64,000 bases of DNA from Cyrtodaria siliqua. Taxonomy: Eukaryota; Mollusca; Bivalvia; Adapedonta; Hiatellidae. Position numbers and translations under genes: made by a program. The stretch covers positions 1 through 64,000 of the forward strand of contig JAWPHD010001220.1 in assembly GCA_037043455.1 (NCBI GenBank). The letters are read 5' to 3'. Below are positions 1 through 11,964 of the stretch, one piece after another. The notes beneath the pieces were generated by a model that saw only the letters and a list, made by a program, of their open reading frames with translations, did no database searches and was not told where the DNA came from. Every line of letters begins with the position of its first letter. The stretch's first letter is position 1.

Positions 1-1045
1 AATTAGCAAAATCTATGACAAGAGAGATGATTTTAATTTTGACATTGTTAATTATCCCACTTGGATGGGGATGTTCCCCGAGCAACTAACTTCTGTCTCA
101 ACTTATCCGTTTTTCTAGAGCTTGTACTCGAGTTGAGGACTTTAATATTCGTAATCTTTGTATAACTAAAAAGTTACTCAATCAGGGTTACCGTTACCAT
201 AAACTTCGTAAAACCTTTGCAAAATTTTATTATCGTAACACTGATCTTCTTTCCAAATATAAAAGTAATTTAAGGACTCTTCTGCGACAAGGACTATCAC
301 AACTGGACTTCTATGGTGATGTGATTTATAAACTTCGTAAGGATCTAAATTTATCAAAAGAGGTTATGACCCTATCATTTTGCAACGTACTGCATGCTTG
401 GTGGTGGACCCTTTTACAGTTCGCCACTATGCTTTCCTCTTTAATTGTACGATGACGGACAGGCTGTGGACCCTATGATGACGCTACCTAAAGCCCATTG
501 GGACGGTGGCGTTTGATGTTTGTCCATGATCTTTCTTGTCGTGCCCTTAATGGTTTATTCTCTTACTGCTCTGGCTCCTGCCAAGTCAATGAGTACCTTC
601 ATGGTGGCTTTCTAGGTTATTGTTTTTTTTTGTATTATATTAACACGAGCATATTTGTGTTTTAATTATATTGCCTATTGATGCTGCCTTGTTGGTTAGA
701 GATTAGATCATGGCGGGGATTTCTTTATTTACACTGTCCTGTTTTAATGGGATGACAGTAGGGTAAGTGTGAGGTTTGGTGTGAGGTTTGGTGCACCCTA
801 GAACAGGTTTAAACCCCTAGTGGCCTACTTTGCCACTGACCGTTCCAAGGCGGTAGCCCTATTGTCAACCCTTTTGTGTTTATGATGTCGTTTACTTTTA
901 TTATTACTTTTGCCTTCTTGTTTGTCTGTTTCCATGTTTGTTTCTGTGTTTTGTGGTTGACTGTCCTCCTTGAATGCTACTTTCCCTGTCCGATATTTTT
1001 TATATTTCTCCCTTGTAATAGCTTTTCCTTATTATTCACCATTTT
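1..1045 (+). mobile_element. Penelope-like retroelement, 3' half (copy 1)
   Basis: The first bases encode a degraded SKIYDKRDDFNFDIVN peptide. It continues in shifted frames as the region downstream of the reverse transcriptase core and then a roughly 600-bp non-coding tail. The same order occurs on the minus strand at 8540-10850, with high base identity. The piece is cut by the window edge at its 5' side, so its upstream extent is unknown, and frameshifts and stops make it non-functional. The tail has the family signature 'caaggcggtagccctattgt' and ends near a CCTGT...TTTTTATAT block. The DFTTLYT/NTNCAP/YLDD motifs of the family point to a Penelope-like RT. That assignment is from recall of motif style, so the family name is less certain than the repeat itself. 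Confidence 0.75.
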
Positions 1046-1049
1046 CATC

Positions 1050-1485
1050 TGAGATGTAAATCGAAAAAAGAAACGACCAAATATAAACTAGTAGCTTTGT
1101 TTAGTTGACGTTCTTTAAATAATATTAACCGCTGTACAAAGAAAGGGTGTTTAATATTCAATATATCATCCAGATATCGAGAGGTGTTTTTTTATGACAG
1201 TATTTGAGTATTTGGTGAAATATTTAAAATGAAATCTCTTTCGTAGCAATACAAAATAAATCTGCGACAAGAGATGCACAGTTCGTACCCATAGGAATAC
1301 AAAATATCTGCGTTTGAACGATAGGTCCATATGTGATGAAAATATCATCTAATAGGAAAATAAGAGCTTCACAAACTTCATGGCAAGTCCACTATGAGTA
1401 ATTTTCCAAATGTCCATTAGTGAAAAACGCTTTAATATCGTTACAGGCCAAATATATGTAGTTGTTGTGTTTTTATCTAGAAAAT
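1050..1485 (-). mobile_element. Penelope-like RT core fragment, inverted (copy 1b)
   Basis: Read on the minus strand this aligns with 9474-9900 of the long copy: the catalytic palm region through the sequence just before the SKIYDKRDDF segment. The YLDD box is intact here (1165-1176), unlike in the long copy. Stops and small indels elsewhere show it is dead. It lies directly next to copy 1 in the opposite orientation, and the two pieces represent adjacent parts of one element. Confidence 0.7.
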
Positions 1486-2026
1486 GTTATGATTTCAGTC
1501 TACTATGTATGTGTTTTTTTTTCAATTTACCTACTTATAGGAGTTGCGAGAACTGTGATTCACCTGTATCGTAGGCATAACGACACATAACTCGCTTCTA
1601 ATATGTGATTGCATAAGTCCATTCTTGGCGGCAGCACAAATCAATACCACATTTCCGAAGAATTAAACACCGAAACCTTTTAAGTTGATGCGTTGTATCA
1701 ATATCGCATCTTAAAAGATGCAAGTTCTGAGTAGTAAATCAATACCTTTGTTTTAGTGTGAGACAATTGATCTAAGACATTGGTAAGGACTTTGATTTGA
1801 TGGTGAAGCAAATAGTTCCATGTCTAGACTGCAAGATCAGTATTTCTCAGCGAAGAAAACTTTATAATCACTAGTATTGTTTACTCAATACACAAAACAT
1901 ACAAATAGCTAACTGTCTTGCAATTGTGCAGTAAAACAACAGCAATGGACGTGCATACACGTAGTTATAAAAGGCTAACAGGAAATGTAGTATTCACTGA
2001 ATAAAATCAACGAAATATATAACATT
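1486..2026. other. no recognisable feature
   Basis: AT-rich sequence with no convincing reading frame, exon or repeat that I can match elsewhere in the window. Confidence 0.5.
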
Positions 2027-2032
2027 CATAAC

Positions 2033-2056
2033 GAATGAATGAATGAATGAATGAAT
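2033..2056. repeat. (GAAT)6 at LINE 3' end
   Basis: Six perfect GAAT units. On the LINE strand they read ATTC and form the element's 3' terminus, directly after the conserved CGTAAAACACC block. Confidence 0.9.
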
Positions 2057-2558
2057 GGTGTTTTACGGCACGTCGAACCATAAATAGGTCATATTGTGCG
2101 CAAAAATTGATGAAGAAATGAAGTATTAATTAAAAAAAAAAAATAATGTAAATATATAAAGATTAAACTATTAAAAAATAAGGATGATAAGGTATAATAT
2201 AAACTATGTATGTAAATCAACAAATGCCCGTCAACGGGTATATTAACAAGTACATATATATAAGAACACATTATAATGATTTATATAGTCTGATCTCTTT
2301 TAGGAAATCTAAAACAAGACTAAAATCTACAGTATCAAATAACTCTTTCATAGTATTAACAGTGTAGTACCTTTGACGCATAGGATCAAAGTCTACACAT
2401 TCCAATAATATGTGTTTGACCGTTAACGGTGCAAAGCAGGGTATACATTCTGGTAATTGCTCACCTTGTAATAAAAATGAATGAGAATAACGTGTATGCC
2501 CTATCCTGCACCGGGCTAGGACAACTTCCTCTCGACGAATGGGTCTACTAGAAGAACC

Positions 2559-3599
2559 CTATTCTCCAAGTAACGGTTTAATTGGATAGAGTTTATTGTT
2601 AACTGACAAATCCCAAGCGGCTTGCCAAGAGTTACGAATATATGTGTTAATACAACTTTTAAAATCAGTATAAGGTAATTTGGTATTAGTTAGATGTAAA
2701 TCTAATGCTGCCTTAGCAGCACTATCAGCTCTATCATTACCACGTATTCCTACATGGCTTGTACAAAATAATAACATTATCAATTATAAGAGAATTGTAC
2801 TTTTCTAAAAGTTGAAGCACAACTGGGTTATCATGTTTCATATTACCCAGTGCTTGAAGAGATGAAAGGGAATCAGAAAATATTACAAAATGATCATCAT
2901 CAGATTCCTGAATATAATTTAAGGCAAGTTCAATTGCCTTAAGTTCAGCTGAAAAGATAGAGGCCTTGTCAGGCAGGCGGCTCTTTATGCTGTGTTTGTG
3001 AACAACAGCTGCTGCAGCTACCTTATCTCCATCTTTAGAGCCATCTGTGTAGATATGTCGAAAGTTACTGTATTTCGATATAATTTCATTAAATTTGCTT
3101 GAAAGACAGTAGGGTCTGTGCTGGATTTGTCATTATTACAAAGACCAAAAATAATTGTTGGTGTTTCCAAAGTCCACGGTGGAATTTGTGGTATTTTGTA
3201 CTTTGCAATCAAATTTAGGTCGATTTCAGTGTCTCTTAATTTTGGTTTAATACGAAGACCAAATGGTCGAATGGCCTTCGGTTTTCGATCAAAAAGATGT
3301 TCACAACTAGGATTAAAAACATTATCGAAAGTTGGGTTTGAAGGGTTAGACTTTAATTTAATGGCGTATTGAAGAGCTAATTTGTCCCGTCTATGAGACA
3401 GTGATGGTTCATTAGCTTCAACATATAGACTTTCGGCTGGTGATGTACGAAAGGCGAGTCGTAATCCTTGATTATGTACAGGGTCGAGCATCTGCAAGTA
3501 CGACTTGCGAGTCGATCCATATACTATCGAGCCGTAGTCCAGCTTGGATCTGATAAGAGATCTGTAAAGTCGCAAGGAACTTTTCGATCTGCTCCCCAA
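2559..3599 (-). pseudogene. LINE RT thumb and RNase H domain, frameshifted
   Basis: From 3599 down the frame encodes an RT connection region (RLYRSLIRSKLDYGSIVYGS, LQYAIKLKSNP). After a break it runs into RNase H: YTDGSK at about 3030-3050, then the E of SAELKAIELAL, then the D of SDSLSS. A second break near 2780 separates these from SHVGIRGNDRADSAAKAAL, which holds the fourth catalytic Asp. All four D-E-D-D residues are therefore present but lie in two frames. RNase H is the enzyme that removes the RNA strand during retrotransposition in I-type LINEs. Confidence 0.8.
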
Positions 3600-4020
3600 T
3601 TAGTGTTTGCAACAACTTTAAGTAAATTAAGAGCTTTAAGGCATTTGGCCTTCAAGTATTTAAGGTGTGGTATAAACGTTAATTTACGGTCGAAAATAAG
3701 ACCAAGGAATTTTATCTCATCCACTACTGGTATTGGTGACCCATCCAGTGTTAGATGAGGGTCTTCATGATGTCTACGAAGTTGACAAAAGTGCATACAA
3801 TTAGTTTTAGAATTAGAAAATTTAAAACCATTTTCATCAGACCAGGTCTGAAGTTTATTTAGACATTGTTGTAATTGTCTATCGATAGTATTCATGTTTT
3901 TTGCACGATAACATATAACAAAGTCGTCAACATATAGCGAACAATCCACACCTGGATTGATGCATTTTACTATACTGTTAATCTTTATATTAAAAAGTGT
4001 GACAGAGAGTATAACGAACA
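3524..4020 (-). pseudogene. LINE reverse transcriptase fragment (palm, YVDD)
   Basis: The frame begins inside RT motif 4 (VILSVTLFNIK) and carries the catalytic CSLYVDDFVICYRA box. It continues through the SNSKTNCMHF and FLGLIFDRKLTFIPHLKYLK segments typical of LINE RT motifs C-E. The 5' two-thirds of the polymerase (endonuclease and RT fingers) is absent. A frameshift near 3590-3600 moves the reading into the next frame, which holds the thumb. It cannot make a working polymerase. Confidence 0.8.
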
Positions 4021-4030
4021 TCAATTGCAA

Positions 4031-5760
4031 GGGTAAATAAAAACACCATTAATATATAATGAGCAAAAATAAAAAGTACCCCTTTTTCTTTTCCTTATTA
4101 TATAACAGCAAAACAGGAAATATTAAATGATGCATATTAAACAATTAGATCTACTACCACCAATATTCCAAACAAAATTAAAAACATAATAAGAGTTCTG
4201 TACACAAGGGAGTTATCCCCTTTTTCTTAAACCATGCATTTTTGGTAAAAACACATACAATCTACAAACATTACCTCAATTTGTCCAAGACAATATTCTC
4301 TGTACGTTGCTTTCAAAACGAATCACAGAAAAACATTGGGAATTGTCGATTATCGACATATATCCTTTTATTGTAGTGCGGACGGTAATTTACATGAGTT
4401 TGTGGTTACCCTGCTGCACAGATTGTGGCCCTCATTTTAGAGAAAATCAGAAAAAATGAGGAAAAGTTGCCAAAACACTCTAAAATAGTCTAAAGTCTGA
4501 ACATGATTTTTTTTCTATGTTTCTGAGTTCAACTCACCTATTCAAACAAAATAAATGCCTAGAAAATCATTTTTTATGCAATTCTGAGAAATACATGATT
4601 TCTCCTTGTAGGTTATTATAGCGTTAATGAGTCTCCATTGACCTTCCATAGTAAAGTTAGAATGTTGACAACCTGTTAAAAACTCAAACCTTGTTAGAAT
4701 TCTGGGAAACTTACTTTATCATGCAAATAAACATGTCTGCTATTAAACATCAACAAGGAAATAGGGGGTTTAATACCTTCTAAGAAACATTTCTTCAGTT
4801 GTATACTAACACCAGGTCAAAGGTCAAAGCTATGTTTACCCCTTGCAATTTCGTACCCTGTCTACTTTCACTTTTGAAATGTATATCAAAAACTGTCAAA
4901 AATATGATGAGCTCCCTTTTCAAATATCAACAACATGTCCAGAATACAATTACAGCGAAAAAATAACTGGAAATTGCACTACAAAAAGGTTTTAAAGAAA
5001 AAATAGATTAGCACTCTTTAATACAGAACTACTTTCGACTTCACCAGGCAAGCACATCCGGCTGATTTAGTGCAATTAAACATCAATGGCGTCGAGTAGG
5101 CAGATGGTTATATATTAATATTGATATTGAAATCAAAAGTATAGCATGTATCTCTGTCATTTATAAAAAAATAATTATGTGCATATTGGAAGTGTATACC
5201 TTTGTTGTTATTTAAAGTAAATTGTAATAACCATATGACCGATGTTGTAGGATTAAAGTTCCACTGACAGCCTTTAAAATGCATATTGTTATATACTTTT
5301 GTATGTAAATCAATAAAGTGAATTGAATGGTAAAAAACTAAAATTGTTGTTCATTGCCGGCATATTGTCAAGGTGTATATGTTTTTCTATACAGTAGCAT
5401 TAGTTTAAATAACTGGTAGGCCTAACATTTATGAAAAAGGGTCGAATCGCAATCTTTAGATTTTATGTCTGCTGTGACAATCAATTGTTCCCCACCCACT
5501 AAAGTCACGACGCATCGCCTTTTTTGTTATTGTTAATTGCCGAAGTATGTGTCACTGTGTTGTGTTTTTTTTGGCATATAGTACCTTCATGGTTTTAGAT
5601 AAAGTGACCTAGTATGACTAAATGAATTCTGATCACCGTAATCAAATGCCTGCTATTGATTTCTTTTATCATAAAGTGCCTGTCTAAAACATTTTCATTT
5701 TGAAAAATAGTACTTATTTAAAATATGATTTTGTTAGGTCTGCAAAGATTAGTGTTTCTT
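4031..5760. other. no recognisable gene
   Basis: AT-rich. It contains an AATAAA-type signal near 5315 with no frame upstream. No exon, tandem repeat or transposon end could be supported. Confidence 0.45.
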
Positions 5761-5770
5761 TCTATTACAG

Positions 5771-5852
5771 GTACGGCTGTACCCACGGCAGTGCCATGAA
5801 AACACATAATGACGTTCTGAAATGTTGCAGAGATTATGGGGAATTAGCTTAA
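5771..5852 (+). CDS. possible terminal exon, unidentified gene
   Basis: A good splice acceptor (tttctttctattacag, AG at 5769-5770) is followed by a 26-codon frame from 5772 to the TAA at 5850-5852. The frame reads YGCTHGSAMKTHNDVLKCC then RDYGELA. A poly(A) signal AATAAA lies at 5996-6001, about 145 bases on. The Cys/His content could suit a small metal-binding C-terminus, but I do not recognise it. No upstream exon was found within the window, so this may be chance or part of a transposon. Confidence 0.2.
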
Positions 5853-6263
5853 AGTGGCAGTCTGCATCGCAGAAACTCGTGTGTTTGAGGTAAACTGCCT
5901 CACACCTGAGGTTCTTGAAGTGGCGGGAATTGCAAAATGTTGTTGAAATTTTGAAATGATACTATAACTATATTTGAATATATTCTCACTTGAGAAATAA
6001 AACCTTATATTTTACTGTGCTGTATTTTCATTGTTTAGTTTTCTCCGATATATTGTATTTATAAGGCCAGCAGTATTTTAGGACCAACGGATGATAGAAC
6101 AAAATGTTGTTTCCAAATTAGAATGATTGCGTTGTAAAAAGCTAGAATGCGCACCAAAAGTAACTGTCGTAAAAAATAAAATCAACTCCGTATTCAACAT
6201 ATTTTTTTAGATCTCAGCTATAGATTTTTTTTAAATAGGGCTCTATCTTAGATATAGTATTAT

Positions 6264-6395
6264 AGGTTATTGAATTTGTATGGCTAAATATTACTTGGAA
6301 CGAGTTGTTTTGGCAAAGGATGACGAGCTTGCGAGTCGTCCTGCGCCAAAACAACGAGTTCCAAGTAACATTTAGCCATACAAATTCAATAACCT
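6264..6395. repeat. 132-bp near-perfect palindrome
   Basis: The left arm (aggttattgaatttgtatgg...) and the right arm ending at 6395 are reverse complements over about 60 bp each with only a few mismatches, meeting at about 6330. The translated frames across it on both strands are mirror shadows of the palindrome, not genes. A palindrome of this length would extrude a cruciform or give a long RNA hairpin. It probably belongs to a foldback or MITE-type element. Confidence 0.85.
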
Positions 6396-6548
6396 TTTTA
6401 TTGTATACTTTCATATTGTTTTCAATCAATGTTAATTGTATGACTATTACTTTTCATTGTATTTGCGTTATTTTTTATAGCTTTTGATGGAATTCCTATC
6501 TTGCCATTCAGTTTAATTTTGTGTGGATGATTATTTTGCGCGAAAACG

Positions 6549-6570
6549 ACGTCGACGTCGGATGACGTCA
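6549..6570. promoter_or_regulatory. clustered GACGTC / CRE-like motif
   Basis: Three GACGTC-type hexamers lie in 22 bp, the last being a perfect TGACGTCA (6563-6570), the palindromic CRE/ATF consensus. It lies 150 bp beside the palindrome. Binding is not shown. Confidence 0.35.
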
Positions 6571-6599
6571 TTAAAACAGCAAGCGATTTTCTAAAGTTT

Positions 6600-8530
6600 G
6601 TTTACCATTCGATAATGTTAAAAATAGTGGGTGAGTGACCATTCAAATTATTTTATCAATTTCTGCCATAAAAGGTTGAAAAAAAACACGTATTTTTTTG
6701 TTGACACTATAGGGAAGGATTCCGTTATTTTTATTTGATATTAGTTCCTTATTTCCATTTTGCGGCTCTTTGCAAGCACGAGAAAAAGTTCCGGTGCAAA
6801 ATAAATATGTGCAATATCGTAGAATATTAAAAGTTACTTTTTGTGTTGGACAATTATACACATGTCACAGCGGATCTACTAGGAAACTACTGTACTGCAT
6901 TATCCCAACCAACAATAATAATTAATATAATAAATAATACATGTTCTAAACATAAGTGAATCTGAAAGTGGAAATATTCATTTATAATTTTCATAATGGT
7001 TTAAATAGTTTATTGTAAAAGCGTAAATATTCACCGGTCAAATATAGGATCCATAAGCGAGTCAACTCAAAAGCACCGAAGTTAAAACACAAACAAATAA
7101 TAACGCCATGGGATATTTATCATGTTTAAGTTTCCATTTATGGATGAAGTGCCCACTGATAAGTATATGCATATTTTCGTCTTGCAGTTTTCTACAGGAT
7201 ACGTTTTGAGATTTGATAAATAGTCGCCGAAGTCTGAGCTAAAACTAAACCAAACTGACATACTTTTATTTTCGTTCTGGGTTCTTATGTATAATAACTT
7301 TGAACCCTTTTCTCTCGTGGTATTGCATGCAAACGCAACACAGTGAACCATTTTCCAATAGTTATCTAATATAATAATATAAAATAAATTATCACATAAA
7401 AATAATAAATATATGATGTCTTCCCGAAATTACCATGCATGAATACAACAGATGACAACCGGGCCATAAGGTCAATGGCAAAATCTACGTCATCACGCAA
7501 AGTGCGCGCGGAAACTACCGAATTGTTTCGGACTTTCACGAAGACAAATTTGTTTATTAAAATCATCTTTTTCTCGTCTAACTAATATTTTTTGTGGTTG
7601 GCAGCTATTTCTAAGTTTTTTTATTAGTATATCATATATTTATATAAATGGGGTATACTAACTTGGCTGGAGATCTTTAATGTAGATATTAATTCAGTGG
7701 ACAGGTTCATGGATATAAATATAGGTCTATGACAGGTGCAGTTAAAATATGTGTCGGGTGTCATATTTCAACACTCGTTTAGTTTGTTCAGTTCATAGGT
7801 TGTTATTATTTATGATTTGCTTTCTTTGTGTTTTTCACATTTACGTCAGTGTTTGTCTGTCTGTGTTTTTAACAGATTAAGGTATGGCTGTATTGCATCA
7901 TTAGATTTCAAACGCGGCTTGAAAAGGATTTCTGTTGTCGTGTTGAGCAACACCATGTGCGAATTGGAATGGAGTTGTAGTTGAGCTAGATCTATAGCAT
8001 CATGAAAATAACTCATATTTAGAAGGGAGTATAACGTATGTTCTATATCTATAACAAGGAAATTTTCATTGCCAAATTACCTGGTTTGGGTCAGGAATTA
8101 GAACTGCTATTTATTACTTAGTATAAATCAATTAAAGTGTATAGGATAATAGTAATCAGTAAAATGAACGTTGTGCCGTGCGTTTGGAGAGTGAAAAATG
8201 TTCGAATAATGAGTACACGTAATTTTCATAGATGCCTCTCTAAAAGCCGCCATTTTTATTTTATTGATCGTATAAAAACTGAAATTTTACAGAGCCATTG
8301 TGCGAAATCGGCACCAGCAATCATATCAGGAATAACGGAGGCACTTACTGGAATATAGATCAAAGGAATGCATAGCGTACTGACATCAAGACGTCGTGTT
8401 CAACTTGTGGATCTAAGACAGAAACGGTTAGGTAAACATTTCTTCCTTTTACGCCGGGCGAATCATTCACCCACTAAGAGTCCAATAATTACTACGCATA
8501 TAACTCTACCTCCTATTATCCTCCCGGGTT
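6600..8530. other. no recognisable gene
   Basis: AT-rich; several short open frames without splice context or family motifs. Nothing else supported. Confidence 0.45.
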
Positions 8531-8976
8531 GGACAAATTAGTGCTTCAGAAGTTTAAATATAGATATAAAAAGCGAACAGGAAAAGCAGCATTCAAGGAC
8601 GACAGTCATCTAAAAAACAACAACACAGAAACAAAGAACAATTTAAAGATGAATGAAAGGCCAAATAAGACATCAAAAACACAAAGAGTTGACAATAGGA
8701 CAACCCAATAAAACGGAGCAGTGTAAATAAAGAAATCCCCGCCATGAACTATTTTTTAACCAACAAGGCAGCATTAATATGCAATATAAGTAAAACACAA
8801 ACATGATCGTGTATATATAAATACAACAAAAAGAAACAATAGCCTAGAAAGCCACAAAGAAGGTACTCAATTACTTGGCAGAAGCCAGAGCAACAAGAGA
8901 ATAAACCATTGAGGGCACGACAAGACAAGACTGCAGACAAACATAGGGTCCACAGCCTGTCCGGTCATCGCACAAT

Positions 8977-9480
8977 TTAAGAGGAAAGAATAGTGGTAAG
9001 CTGTAAATAGTCACACCACCAAGCATGCAGTGCGTTGCAAAATGATAGAGTCACAAGCCTTTTAACAAGTTTAACAAAGATAGTATGAAAGTGATCAGGA
9101 CCAAGGAGCTTACGAAGTTTGTAAATCACGTCACCATAGAAGTCAGGTTGTGATAGTCCTTGTCGCAGAAGAGTTCTTAAATTACTTTCATATTTAGAAA
9201 GATGATTAGGTTTACTATAATACAATTTTGCAAAAGTTTTACGAAGTTTATGGTAACGGTAACCCTGGTGGAGTAGCTTTTTAGTTATGCAAAGATTACG
9301 AATATTAAAGTCCTCAACTCGAGTACAAGCTCTAGAAAAACGAATAAGTTGAGACACGTAGACACCATAAGAAGTTGCTCGGGAAACCTCCACATCTAAA
9401 TGGGGATAATTAACAATATCAAAATTAAAATCATCTCTCTTGTCATATATTTTGCTAATTATTTCACCATTTTCAATCAA
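8977..9480 (-). pseudogene. Penelope-like RT C-terminal region
   Basis: A 167-residue frame with SKIYDKRDDFNFDIVN, SYGVYVSQLIRFSRACTRVE and QGYRYHKLRKTFAKLYY, which are conserved in the family downstream of the catalytic box. It is alignable to copy 1 at the window start, which has the same peptides in broken frames. The frame is short of the complete element protein and is not continuous with the RT core. Confidence 0.7.
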
Positions 9481-10023
9481 GAAAAGAAGCGTTAGTATCA
9501 GAAATATTAGCTTTGTTAAGTTGATGTTCTTTAGGGTATATACTATTAACCATAGTAGAAAAGAAAGGGTTGTCTATGTTAAATATGTGGTCCAGATACC
9601 GAGAGGTGTCATTAAGGGCCTCAATAACATCTTCCTGGGTATCAGGTGAAAGGCTCAACATTAAATATCTTGCATAGCAATATAAAAATAAATCTGCGAC
9701 AGGAGGTGCACAGTTCGTATTCATAGGGATACCAACAATTTGTCTATAAACGGTCGTCTGACGAAAATATTATCTTATAGGAAGATGAGTGCTTCACAAA
9801 CTTCCTGGCCAGTCCACATAGTGTGATTGTCTAAACTGCCGTTAGTAAAAAATGCTTTAATATTATTACAGGCCAAAAATGTAGTTGTTTCCCTAGCGAA
9901 TGTTTTTTGAATAAGAGCAATAAGCTTGTCTTTGATAAGGTGATGTGGTAAGGTTGTATATAGTGTAGTGAAATCATAAATGCTAATAGATGAAACTCGT
10001 CTCCTGAATGTTTTATAGACCAA
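9473..10023 (-). pseudogene. Penelope-like RT catalytic core, inactivated
   Basis: Two frames (9775-10023 and 9473-9724) together hold the RT palm. The upstream one has YDFTTLYTTLPHHLIKDKL, the Asp-bearing motif A. The downstream one has the NCAP loop and the RYLDHIFNIDNPFF box. Loss of the second catalytic Asp (Asp to His) together with the frame break means no polymerase activity. The neighbouring frame 8977-9480 continues the protein. Confidence 0.7.
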
Positions 10024-10859
10024 AACAAATTAATCCCAGAGTTGTCATAAGTTTTATCACAATATTGTTTAACGTGATATTTAACGGCAGTAAGACAAGA
10101 AGTTAACATTTTGGAGATGTTTGTGGGGGTGCAGGAACTAGAATTCGAATTAAAAATGGCCTTATACGGATTTTATATAATTTAGAAATAAAGTACATAG
10201 TTGGCAGTTTGTTCTGCTTTTCGGCTACCCCAGCCTAGAAAGTAGTGCACAGAGTGATATGTGTGGAAATAACATCATCCTCAGTAGAATGTACTGGAGT
10301 ATACGAATTAGTGCTACCCAGAGATAAAGCATTGGCGTAATGTAGGAGTCAAACAATAATTACATTATTAGCTGCTTTATCAGAAGGAACTAAACAATTT
10401 TAATAAGAAATTCTTGAATACTCGATTTTAAATTACGAAAGGAAAACCTAGGTCTCGGAGGAAATAAAGAGGGGTTAGCATTATAAAAGTTAATACGTGT
10501 ATCTATAATTTTAAAAATTGACTTTAGCCAAGTAGAAAGAGAGTTTCGGTCCGAATGTTCTCTAGGACACCACTGTATACTAAAATCCTCAATGGATTGG
10601 GCGATCTGAGCACGACAGGTATTAAAATCGATAGTTGAAGATATCTATACTTAGGACCTTTCGAAAACAGATGCCGAATACGTTTATCAGCACTATCAAA
10701 ATTACCCGTGATGACATGACCTGCTAGAGCATAGCAACATTTTGATGTGATGTGTTACAGTCAAATTTTATTTACTATATCAAGGTCAGAAACTATTTTG
10801 TTGTAGTTGAAATTAATATTTCTATAAGTTTTTTATTTTTATAAAAAATTACAGAACTT

Positions 10860-11480
10860 TCTGATTTTTTGAAATATTTAGGGATAGAATCAATTACATG
10901 ACTATCTCTGATGTGATCAGACTCCTTGTCAATATGGAGTCGGAGAACATGTTGTGTGTAGTTTTGAATTATACAAGGGATATGTACGAATGAATATTTT
11001 GTCTGCTTCCTCGTCGATCAACTTAAAGCTACACAATCCCGATAACAGGCACACTAGAACTGAACAAATGTAACGGTCATTACGCAAGTTATTACTGTAT
11101 ACGTGTGGGTTCATATATACAACATGCGCACTACCTAAATTCACTAAATATTAATGAGATAAGGCGTTACTGTATGAGACGCTTCAGGTACTTTGTGTAT
11201 CGACCACTGGTCTTATAACGGGTATAAAAGTGGATTTTAGCAGACGGCATTTTACCACCGAACTGATGAGACCAACCTTCAGTAGAAAGACCTAATAGGA
11301 AATACAAGTCATTAGAAATTGAAAAGGAAGCTAAAGATGTACTTACTCAAACAACCTTATAAGTCCATATTTATATATAATCCAAAACAGTACCTATAAT
11401 TAAACGTAGCGGCCTTTTAACAAAGACCCTTTCCAACTATCGCGTTGCATCAAAGAAACTATTATATACAAACAATCCTC
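10860..11480. other. no recognisable feature
   Basis: No gene or repeat supported. Confidence 0.4.
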
Positions 11481-11482
11481 CA

Positions 11483-11485
<3 letters not shown>

Positions 11486-11513
<28 letters not shown>
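11486..11513. repeat. (TG)n microsatellite
   Basis: About 13 TG dinucleotides, the first interrupted. Confidence 0.9.
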
Positions 11514-11719
11514 TGACACAAAACACAAGGGAGACATTGTTTTTCGAAATTGGAATATTGGTAGAGGCTCGTAACTAATGGTAAAGATGGAGATATAGTA
11601 TTTGTTATGTGAAGTTATGCATGCGTGGTTTACACATATTAATAGATTATAAATCAACATAGTTTTAATGAATTCCTCTTAATTTATGCATGAATTGATA
11701 TTTTGAAATTGAAAATAAA

Positions 11720-11955
11720 ATGAATAGAGAGACACAGAGAGACACAGAGAAATAGAGAGACATAGAGAGTCAAAAAGAGGAAGAAGGAACGAGAGAAAGA
11801 GAGAGAGACACACACAGAGAAAGAAAGAAAGCGAGAGATAGGGAGGGATATGAGGGAGGGAGTGAGGTTGGGAGGGAGGGAGGAAAAAGAGTGAGCAAAG
11901 GGGAGAGAGAGTGGGGGAAGGAAGAAGTGGGGTGGAAGGCATTTAGAGAGAGAGT
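11720..11955. repeat. purine-rich GA tract
   Basis: Low-complexity run of gagaga/gggag with occasional cac. Open frames on the minus strand here are rich in Ser, Leu and Pro only because the strand is pure CT; they are not genes. Confidence 0.85.
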
Positions 11956-11964
11956 TTCGATATA

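Larger units (their letters stand above)
2033..4020 (-). mobile_element. 5'-truncated non-LTR retrotransposon with RNase H (I/Jockey-type)
   Basis: On the minus strand the order is RT palm (LYVDDF box, near 3920), RT thumb, RNase H (YTDGSK, SAELKAIELAL, SDSLSS, GNDRAD), a 3' untranslated region, then six ATTC units at the 3' end. Non-LTR elements with RNase H and a short tandem 3' tail belong to the I/Jockey-like group; the exact clade is not resolved. The 5' end stops just upstream of the RT sequence LSVTLFNIK, a typical 5' truncation. A possible target-site duplication (ttcgttat on the minus strand) is seen at 4011-4018 and 2028-2035, but it could be junction microhomology. Several frameshifts make the copy inactive. 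Confidence 0.85.
8540..10850 (-). mobile_element. Penelope-like retroelement, longest copy (copy 2)
   Basis: Minus-strand order: a GPKYR region (about 10640-10700, KRIRHLFSKGPKYR); RT motif A-like YDFTTLYTTLP (about 9960-9980); motif B-like NTNCAPPVADLFLYC; the catalytic box; SKIYDKRDDFNFDIVN; a C-terminal RALNGLFSCCSGFCQV segment; and a 3' tail ending near 8540. Frameshifts separate every block. The catalytic YLDD reads YLDH (His codon at 9587-9589), so this copy lost an essential aspartate. Part of the 3' tail (around 8720) is deleted relative to copy 1. Five further pieces of the family lie in this window. Confidence 0.75.

Noticed and set aside
6214..6487. Overlapping frames on both strands with near-identical peptides
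   Set aside because: Mirror translation of the 132-bp palindrome.
11257..11290. CTGATGAG...GAAAG resembling a hammerhead core
   Set aside because: The bases between do not pair as stem II; chance match.
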